The position numbers were made by a program, and so were the translations under genes. The notes under the pieces were generated by a model. It saw only the letters and a list, made by a program, of their open reading frames with translations. It was not told where the DNA came from and ran no database searches. Positions 58,116 to 64,000 of a stretch of DNA of 64,000 nucleotides are shown one piece after another. How positions within the stretch are numbered: the stretch's first letter is position 1; each line of letters starts with the position of its first letter. The DNA is from Desertifilum tharense IPPAS B-1220 (lineage in GTDB: Bacteria > Cyanobacteriota > Cyanobacteriia > Cyanobacteriales > Desertifilaceae): assembly GCF_001746915.1 (NCBI RefSeq), contig NZ_MJGC01000044.1, positions 33,866 through 97,865 of the forward strand, in the 5' to 3' direction.

Positions 58116-59009
58116 TTAAAGGAGATCCCATGCCAGTTTAGCCGCCCCAACCATCCCCGCCTGGTTGCCCAGTTGCGCCACTAAGACTTGTAACCCTTCG
58201 CGGGAGGTGGGTAAAACCCGATGTTCAATTTCTGCGAGGGTGGTGGGGAGGAAAAATTGGGCGCTTTCGCAGATACCCCCGCCGATAATGATGGCTTCTG
58301 GGGTGAGAACGTAGATTAAACTGGCTAACCCTGCCCCTAGATAATGACCGTAGGTTCGCCAAAAGTCTAGGGCTTGATGATTTCCAACCTGGGCTAAGTG
58401 ACCGAGTTCGCTAGGCGATAAACTGGTTTGGCGGCGAATGGCTTGGATGGAAAGATATTGTTCTAGCGATCCGCGATTGCCACTATTACATTCTGGGCCA
58501 TAGAGATCTAGGGTAATTAAGCCTAACTCCCCGGCGGTGCCTCGCGGGCCGGTAAACAGCTTGCCATCCAGGATAATAGCGCCGCCTACGCCCGTCCCTA
58601 GGGTGAGTAAAATCAAATTTTGGAACGAACGCCCCGCCCCAATCCAAAATTCTCCTAGCCCCGCACAGTTGGCGTCATTGGCTAGGATAGTGGGTTTTCC
58701 AGTTTTTTCTTCTAACCATTGACCGAGGGGGACATCGCGCCAGTTTTTGAGGTTGATGGCAATTTGGGAGATTTTGCCCGTTGGATCGACTGGGCCAGGA
58801 ACGCCAACGCCAATGGCGCTACAATCTCCTTGAGGGTCAATTTGGGCGATCGCATCCACAACAACCGCAGTTACCGCTTCTGGCGTTGCGGGTTGCGGCG
58901 TTTCTACCTTTAACGACTGCTGGCAATTCCCCTGTTCGTCAAAACGTCCTAGCTTAACTGCCGATCCGCCAATATCAATCCCAATCGTTGTTTTGGGCGC
59001 TTGTCCCAT
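58116..59009 (-). CDS. glk: ROK-family glucokinase
   Basis: 297-aa sugar kinase. Phosphate-1 loop GIDIGGSAVKLGRF, NDANCAGLGEF with the catalytic Asp, TLGTGVGGAIILDGKL and the GPRGTAGELGL motif. The ROK zinc motif CxCGxxGCxE is reduced to CNSGNRGSLE, with only one Cys kept. Cyanobacterial glucokinases of this kind phosphorylate glucose with ATP. 29 bp downstream of the Dpp-type permease gene on the same strand. Confidence 0.87.
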   Translation of the reverse strand: MGQAPKTTIGIDIGGSAVKLGRFDEQGNCQQSLKVETPQPATPEAVTAVVVDAIAQIDPQGDCSAIGVGVPGPVDPTGKISQIAINLKNWRDVPLGQWLEEKTGKPTILANDANCAGLGEFWIGAGRSFQNLILLTLGTGVGGAIILDGKLFTGPRGTAGELGLITLDLYGPECNSGNRGSLEQYLSIQAIRRQTSLSPSELGHLAQVGNHQALDFWRTYGHYLGAGLASLIYVLTPEAIIIGGGICESAQFFLPTTLAEIEHRVLPTSREGLQVLVAQLGNQAGMVGAAKLAWDLL

Positions 59010-59038
59010 ATTGGTTCCTGAAATGTTGCTGACCTATT

Positions 59039-59923
59039 TTAGGCTTTATCCCGGAGTTTCGGATTAACAAACTCGTTTAAGCCTTCCCCTAATAGCGATA
59101 AACCTACCACCATCAACGTCATCGCCATCCCTGGAAATAAGGTTGTCCACCAAATGCCCGTGGGTAAAGCTTCTAAAGCTTGTCTGAGGTCGTTTCCCCA
59201 TTCCGGTGTTTGTTCGGGCAGTCCTAAACCCAGAAAGCCCAATCCCCCCAAGGTTAAGATGGCATCAGCCGCATTTAGGGTAAATAGGACGGGAACGCTT
59301 TGAATGACATTGAGTAATAAATAGCGGGTTAAGACTGTCCAAGTGGAAGCCCCCATTGCTTGGGCGGCTTCAATAAATAGCTCATTTTTAACGCTGGTGG
59401 TGTGGTTGCGGACGACGCGGTAGTATTGGGGAACGTAGGCAATGCTGAGAGCGATCGCCGCATTGATGACCCCTCGCCCCACCACAAACGCCAGGGTAAT
59501 CGACAGCAGCAAACCGGGTAGCGTGTAAATGGTATCCATTAAAAATAGCAGCACCCGGTCTAATCTGCCTCCTAGGTAGCCGCTGACTAACCCCAAGGGA
59601 ACGCCTACTAGCAAGCTTAAGGCCGTGGCGAGAATCACAACTTGCCAAGCGGCTTGGGAACCAAACAGCGTCCGAGAAAACACGTCATACCCTTGGCGAC
59701 TCGTCCCAAACCAATAGCGGGCGGAGGGTTCGGCGTGGATGGGGTTAATGAGGGATTCCGTAGGGCTTTGTATCCATCCCCAACTTTGGAGTAACGGGGC
59801 GAGTAAGGCAACCAACAGGAAAAACCCTGTAATGACAGCCCCCACTGCCATTAATTGCATTGAGAGGTTGGGACGAGTGGCAGGGCGTACAAGGCGCAGC
59901 AAGTTGTTGCGAAGTGAGGTCAT
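59039..59923 (-). CDS. Dpp/Opp-type ABC transporter permease
   Basis: 294-aa inner-membrane permease of the DppC/OppC group with about six helices. N-terminal OppC_N stretch (QLMAVGAVITGFFLLVALLAP), the EPSARYWFGTSRQGYDVFSR loop, and the EAA loop EAAQAMGASTWTVLTRYLLLN. No ATPase, binding protein or DppB partner is in the window, so the rest of the transporter must be encoded elsewhere. Nickel or peptide are the usual substrates. Confidence 0.9.
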   Translation of the reverse strand: MTSLRNNLLRLVRPATRPNLSMQLMAVGAVITGFFLLVALLAPLLQSWGWIQSPTESLINPIHAEPSARYWFGTSRQGYDVFSRTLFGSQAAWQVVILATALSLLVGVPLGLVSGYLGGRLDRVLLFLMDTIYTLPGLLLSITLAFVVGRGVINAAIALSIAYVPQYYRVVRNHTTSVKNELFIEAAQAMGASTWTVLTRYLLLNVIQSVPVLFTLNAADAILTLGGLGFLGLGLPEQTPEWGNDLRQALEALPTGIWWTTLFPGMAMTLMVVGLSLLGEGLNEFVNPKLRDKA

Positions 59924-60047
59924 GGATTGCGATCGCAGAGAACTAACAGCCTATGGTATAGCTTTTAAGGCCAGCCTTTCACCCCAAGCAAGCCCCAGAA
60001 AGGCGCGATATCATGCGAAAGGTTGATTCACACGCAAAATCGCATCC

Positions 60048-61019
60048 ATGCCTCTATTTTTACTCTTAGGAACGCTTTTCGCCGTCCTGATTGCCGGAAT
60101 TCTTCTCTATCTTCTCACCCCTCGCCGCTATCAATCGGCTGATTCTGTCGCCCAGTCCTATGACGAATGGACTGATGACGGGATTTTAGAATTTTATTGG
60201 GGCGACCATATCCACTTAGGCCATTATGGTTCGCCGCCGCAACGCAAAGATTTCCGCATCGCTAAATCGGATTTTGTCCATGAAATGGTTCGTTGGGGAG
60301 GCTTAGATCAATTACCCGCAGGAACCACCGTTTTAGATGTGGGTTGCGGGATTGGTGGCAGCAGCCGTATTTTGGCAAAAGATTATGGGTTTGCAGTGAC
60401 AGGGATTACCATTAGTCCCCAACAGGTGAAACGCGCCCAAGAACTGACGCCTGAAGACGTGAACGCCCAGTTTCAGGTCAATGACGCGATGGCGATGTCC
60501 TTCCCGGATGCTAGCTTTGATGTGGTTTGGTCAATTGAAGCCGGCCCCCATATGCCCGATAAGGCCGTTTTTGCTAAAGAGTTAATCCGCGTCCTCAAGC
60601 CGGGTGGTATTTTAGTCGTGGCAGACTGGAACCAGCGCGACGATCGCCAAAAGCCGCTAAACTTTTGGGAAAGACTGGTTATGAAGCAATTGCTCGATCA
60701 GTGGTCGCATCCAGCTTTCGCTAGTATAGAAGGATTTGCCGAACTTTTAGCCGCCACTGGGCTAGCAACAGGGGAAGTCAAAACCGATGACTGGACTCAA
60801 GAAACTCTCCCTTCCTGGTTGGATTCCATTTGGCAAGGGATTATTCGCCCCGATGGTTTAATTAAGTTTGGGTGGTTTGGCTTTCTCAAATCTCTGCGAG
60901 AAGTCCCAACTCTGTTATTGATGCGGCTGGCGTTTGGGACGGGGTTGTGTCGCTTTGGGATGTTCCGGGCGGTTCGGGCAGAAGTGCGATCGCTCTCTAC
61001 TACTGCTATAAAGTGCTGA
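60048..61019 (+). CDS. MPBQ/MSBQ methyltransferase (plastoquinone and tocopherol synthesis)
   Basis: 323-aa membrane-anchored SAM methyltransferase. The N-terminal anchor (LFLLLGTLFAVLIAGILLYLL) is followed by SVAQSYDEWTDDGILEFYWG, DHIHLGHYG, VLDVGCGIGGSSRILAKDYG and VADWNQRDDRQ, which closely match Synechocystis Sll0418, methylating 2-methyl-6-phytyl- and solanesyl-benzoquinol. The C-terminal tail (TTAIKC) runs into a CTGAGTGCTGAG repeat. Convergent with NTRC; hairpin between. Confidence 0.92.
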   Translation: MPLFLLLGTLFAVLIAGILLYLLTPRRYQSADSVAQSYDEWTDDGILEFYWGDHIHLGHYGSPPQRKDFRIAKSDFVHEMVRWGGLDQLPAGTTVLDVGCGIGGSSRILAKDYGFAVTGITISPQQVKRAQELTPEDVNAQFQVNDAMAMSFPDASFDVVWSIEAGPHMPDKAVFAKELIRVLKPGGILVVADWNQRDDRQKPLNFWERLVMKQLLDQWSHPAFASIEGFAELLAATGLATGEVKTDDWTQETLPSWLDSIWQGIIRPDGLIKFGWFGFLKSLREVPTLLLMRLAFGTGLCRFGMFRAVRAEVRSLSTTAIKC

Positions 61020-61120
61020 GTGCTGAGTTAAAACCGAGTGAGTCTCATTCTTTTAGCAGTTCACTTCGGTCCTAACCTTACTGAGTACAGCGATAAAACT
61101 CAATCCTAGTCTATGCTAAA

Positions 61121-61158
61121 AAACCGGGTTTCCGATCGCTTGGCGAGAAACCCGGTTT
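61121..61158. terminator. strong hairpin between convergent genes
   Basis: Perfect 12-bp arms AAACCGGGTTTC and GAAACCCGGTTT with a 14-base loop; flanked by AAA runs on the left, so on the minus strand a T run follows and it fits the NTRC terminator. The arm sequence is also a common interspersed repeat in cyanobacteria. Confidence 0.75.
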
Positions 61159-61174
61159 CTGGACGTTTAGGACA

Positions 61175-62539
61175 TTACAAACTGCTTTGAATCAGTTCGC
61201 GATACTGACTTTTGGGTTTGACACCTTTAAGTTCGGTCAAGAGTTCCTTATCTTTGAAGAACTGTACCGTTGGCGTTCCCGTAACTTGGGCATTTTCGGC
61301 GATATCGGGGTCTTGTTCGATATCGATTTCAACGTAGTGAACTTTGCTATCAAACTCATCAATCACTTTAGCTAGGATGGGTTTGAGGGTGTGGCAAGGC
61401 CCGCAGGTGGGGGAAGAATATTTCACCACGATCAGGCGATCGCTCTCATGGAATAATTTCCGTAAGGCATAACCGCCCTCATGATGCGTGGACGCCAAAT
61501 TAAAGCTAGCCTCTGGGTCAGTCGCTTGCTGTTTCGGGGCTTCTGACGGGGCGGCTTCGGTTTCCGTTTGGTGGAATTCTTGGACTAATCCATTAACCGA
61601 TAACCAGCGTTCTGCTAGCATCGCGCCCATACAGCCACTCCCTGCGGCGGTAATCGCTTGGCGGAATTCGTGGTCTTGCACGTCTCCTACAGCATAAACC
61701 CCTTCAACGCTGGTTTCTACAGAGCCATTGTGGGTGACAATATAACCCGTATCATCCAGTTCAAGCTGACCTTGGAACAGTTGGGTATTGGGTGTATGAC
61801 CGATGGCGTAGAATAACCCTCTGACATGCAATTCGCTTTCTTCACCCGTCTGATTGTTGCGGAGTTTTATCCCTTTCATGTGGTTGGCTTCACCAAACAC
61901 ATCGACAGCTTCGGTGTTCCAGTGAACCGTAATTTTCGGGTTGTTAATAACGCGGTCTTGCATCGCCTTAGAAGCGCGCAATTCGTTACGACGAACCAAC
62001 AGGTGAACGTGGGAACCGTATTTGGTTAAATAAATGGCTTCCTCCGCCGCTGTATCGCCACCCCCAATGACGGCGAGGTCTACGCCTCGGAAAATGGGGG
62101 TTGCACCATCGCAAATGGCACAGGCGGAAATGCCATGACTCCAAAATTGATGTTCGCAGGGTAGGTTCAGACGCTTCGCAGTTGCACCTGTTGCGATCGC
62201 AATACTATGGGTTTTGAACTCTCGTTCCTCAGAACGGACTATAAAAGGGCGTTGGCTGAGGTCAACTGAAATCACATCTTCGGTGTACAGTTCTGCACCC
62301 CAACGTTCGGCTTGGGCCTTCATCCGCTGCATCAGTTGAGGGCCTGTAATGCCTTCGGGGAAACCGGGGAAGTTCTCAACCTCTGTCGTGGTCATGAGTT
62401 GTCCGCCCGGTATACCCCCCATTTGGTAGCCTTCAAAGACGACAGGCTTTAGGTTGGCCCTGGCTGCATAAATTGCGGCTGTGTAACCTGCGGGGCCTGA
62501 ACCAATAATAATCAGATTTTCTACCGCCGGATTTGCCAT
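61175..62539 (-). CDS. ntrC-like: NADPH-thioredoxin reductase C (NTRC, reductase-thioredoxin fusion)
   Basis: 454-aa fusion. Thioredoxin reductase part (1-320): FAD motif [16 protein letters not shown], redox Cys140/Cys143 (ACAICDG), NADPH motif [15 protein letters not shown] and [20 protein letters not shown]. After a linker (320-355), a thioredoxin domain with Cys379/Cys382 ([10 protein letters not shown]). Reduces 2-Cys peroxiredoxins with NADPH, protecting photosynthesis in the dark and under oxidative stress. Fused form is characteristic of chloroplasts and some cyanobacteria. Confidence 0.96.
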   Translation of the reverse strand: MANPAVENLIIIGSGPAGYTAAIYAARANLKPVVFEGYQMGGIPGGQLMTTTEVENFPGFPEGITGPQLMQRMKAQAERWGAELYTEDVISVDLSQRPFIVRSEEREFKTHSIAIATGATAKRLNLPCEHQFWSHGISACAICDGATPIFRGVDLAVIGGGDTAAEEAIYLTKYGSHVHLLVRRNELRASKAMQDRVINNPKITVHWNTEAVDVFGEANHMKGIKLRNNQTGEESELHVRGLFYAIGHTPNTQLFQGQLELDDTGYIVTHNGSVETSVEGVYAVGDVQDHEFRQAITAAGSGCMGAMLAERWLSVNGLVQEFHQTETEAAPSEAPKQQATDPEASFNLASTHHEGGYALRKLFHESDRLIVVKYSSPTCGPCHTLKPILAKVIDEFDSKVHYVEIDIEQDPDIAENAQVTGTPTVQFFKDKELLTELKGVKPKSQYRELIQSSL

Positions 62540-62683
62540 AGGATTTAACTAAACTCATAACGACTACGACTAATATAGTATAACTGAGATTTACAGGCAA
62601 CGGTTAGCGGAGCGGGCCAGGATATCTTTTATGATGGTGAAAGATTAGGATTGACGCTTTTAGCATCCAGGGACAAAAGCAAC

Positions 62684-64000
62684 ATGAGTAAGTTAACGGC
62701 TGAAATGGTGGAAAACCTACGCCAGCACTTCAATACAGCCCCTTATCCCAGAATACCGCTAGAGCGATCGCCCAAAGACGAACCCCCCTACCAGCTTTAC
62801 ATTCACAGCCTAGTCACCCCCTACTACATCAGAGATCAAAAAGTCGTCAGCACCGAAGGCAAAGTTATCCTAGATGCAGGTTGCGGTAGCGGATACAAAG
62901 CCTTACTCCTCGCAGAAGCCAACCCCGGCGCTCAAATTATTGGTATCGACATCTCCGAAAAATCGGTAGAATTAGCCCGCGACCGTTTCCGCTATCACGG
63001 CTTAGAAAACGGCGAGTTTCACGCCATGAAACTCGAAGAACTCACCGATCTACCCCACCGCTTCGATTATATTAACTGCGACGAAGTGCTATATCTAGTG
63101 CCCGATCCTCTTGAAGGATTAAAGGCAATGAAAGCCGTCTTAACCCCTCAAGGCATTATTCGCACAAACCTCCACAGCCTCAGCCAAAGATTAATTTATT
63201 ATATGGCTCAAGAAGCCTTTACCCTTTTAGGGGTGAGAACAGACGCACCGCAAGAAGAGGAAGTAGAAGCCGTCCGAGAAATCATGGCAGTCATCAAAGA
63301 TGAAACGTGGTTAAAGAAGCGATCTTGGTATGCTGAATATTGTAAAGAAGGCAACGAGGAAAGCATTTTAGCGAATCATATATTGAGAGGAGATCGTGGT
63401 TTTAGCGTTCGGGAGATGTTTGAACTCCTAGAAGCCGCAGAACTGGAATTTATAGAGATGGTTCAGAGTAGAACTTGGCAAATCAAGGATCTATTTGAAG
63501 AACCCGATAAAGCTAGCAAAATCATTGGAAAAAGTTGGGATGAAATTTCTCAGCGCAAACAGTTGGAATGGTTTGAGACTCTTCATCCATATCATCGCCT
63601 AATTGACTTTTGGTGTGGCAACCTTCAAGTAAATTCCCAAGTATTATCAATTGAAAAATGGGGAGAAGAAGATTGGGTAAATGCCAAAGTAACTTTACAT
63701 CCTCAAAACAAAAATGATTTTAAAAGAGATCGACTCATTCAAAGCATAAATGAAAAAACTGCTGTATTTCTTGGAGACAATTCTCTAGTGGAGGAGAATC
63801 TAAATTATATTGACTCCTCGTTAGGGGCTTGTTTATTGCAAGTCTGGGAAAAACCTGCGACGGTAAAATATTTGTTAGACTGTTGGCTAAGAATTAATCC
63901 TGTTGATCCAGTAACCCTACAAGCAAAAGATGAAGAAAAAGCTTTTTCTGAATTAAAAAAAGGACTTAGAATACTTTGTGAAGCGGGCGTAATTTTTTTG
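62684..64000 (+). CDS. class I SAM-dependent methyltransferase, truncated by window end
   Basis: At least 439 codons, no stop before the window ends. SAM domain: VILDAGCGSGYKALLLAEA and IIGIDISEKSVELARDRF. The N-terminus has HFNTAPYPRIPLERSP, related to the YDTYPFPPEPLL motif of the methyltransferase at 15372, so the two are paralogues. The second half (from about residue 285) is AT-richer and of unknown type. Substrate unknown. Separated from divergent NTRC by 144 bp. Confidence 0.85.
   Translation, partial: MSKLTAEMVENLRQHFNTAPYPRIPLERSPKDEPPYQLYIHSLVTPYYIRDQKVVSTEGKVILDAGCGSGYKALLLAEANPGAQIIGIDISEKSVELARDRFRYHGLENGEFHAMKLEELTDLPHRFDYINCDEVLYLVPDPLEGLKAMKAVLTPQGIIRTNLHSLSQRLIYYMAQEAFTLLGVRTDAPQEEEVEAVREIMAVIKDETWLKKRSWYAEYCKEGNEESILANHILRGDRGFSVREMFELLEAAELEFIEMVQSRTWQIKDLFEEPDKASKIIGKSWDEISQRKQLEWFETLHPYHRLIDFWCGNLQVNSQVLSIEKWGEEDWVNAKVTLHPQNKNDFKRDRLIQSINEKTAVFLGDNSLVEENLNYIDSSLGACLLQVWEKPATVKYLLDCWLRINPVDPVTLQAKDEEKAFSELKKGLRILCEAGVIFL

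Overview
The window is a cyanobacterial chromosome segment. Evidence: allophycocyanin core genes (apcA, apcB, apcC, a four-linker-repeat apcE), the phycobilin lyase cpcT, an NTRC-type thioredoxin reductase, a plastoquinone/tocopherol-pathway methyltransferase, very frequent HIP1 octamers (GCGATCGC), and several islands of short tandem heptamer repeats (STRR-like) between genes. The roughly 1130-residue ApcE with four REP domains points to a pentacylindrical phycobilisome core, seen in many filamentous cyanobacteria; I cannot name the species.

Layout. 1-5 kb: a MnmD-like tRNA methyltransferase, a rhodanese, a FecR-domain secreted protein, an M15-like protein and FtsW. 5-15 kb: the allophycocyanin core genes, all on the minus strand but split into apcA-apcB-apcC (5.2-6.7 kb) and apcE (11.5-14.9 kb) by three plus-strand signalling genes: a CheB-CheR-PAS fusion, a small coiled-coil protein and a PAS histidine kinase. 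15-26 kb: a methyltransferase, a membrane-anchored class III adenylate cyclase, a UbiH-like hydroxylase translationally coupled to KDPG aldolase, a large multi-PAS/GAF histidine kinase, a phytoene-desaturase-like flavoprotein, a Uma2 nuclease-family protein and tRNA-Gly(UCC). 26-30.5 kb: a proline-rich TonB-family protein, a small secreted Cys protein, DusA, a small Cys-motif protein, DUF2358 and DUF1206 proteins.

30.5-36.2 kb is a zinc-uptake locus: znuC, then an OGFr-like protein, an SH3-domain lipoprotein-like protein and an array of 116-bp tandem repeats, then znuB, and znuA divergent from znuB across two Zur/Fur-type boxes. 36-40 kb: glutathione reductase overlapping a convergent esterase, then an ECF sigma / anti-sigma / Spy-like periplasmic protein operon. 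40-44 kb: an SDR enzyme, a divergent sucC-sucD pair and cpcT. 44-50 kb: respiratory aa3-type oxidase biogenesis (ctaB, ctaA) divergent from the structural operon ctaC-ctaD-ctaE. 50-54.5 kb: a CNNM/CorC-type membrane protein behind a perfect CRP-type site and a putative leader peptide, an SGNH hydrolase and an aldo/keto reductase. 55-64 kb: pyrG with a small duplicated-domain gene, an AT-richer hypothetical gene, a ROK glucokinase, a Dpp/Opp-type permease, an MPBQ/MSBQ methyltransferase, NTRC and a truncated methyltransferase running off the end.

Most genes are housekeeping, photosynthetic or respiratory. The most unusual points are the two canonical clusters (apcEABC and znuABC) interrupted by opposite-strand genes, the tandem 116-bp repeat array with a solitary copy 32 kb away, the sigma/anti-sigma/Spy trio resembling CnrYXH-type sensing, the succinyl-CoA-synthetase-like pair with altered catalytic motifs, and the CRP-site/leader-ORF arrangement at 50.6 kb. 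I found no transposase, prophage or CRISPR array.
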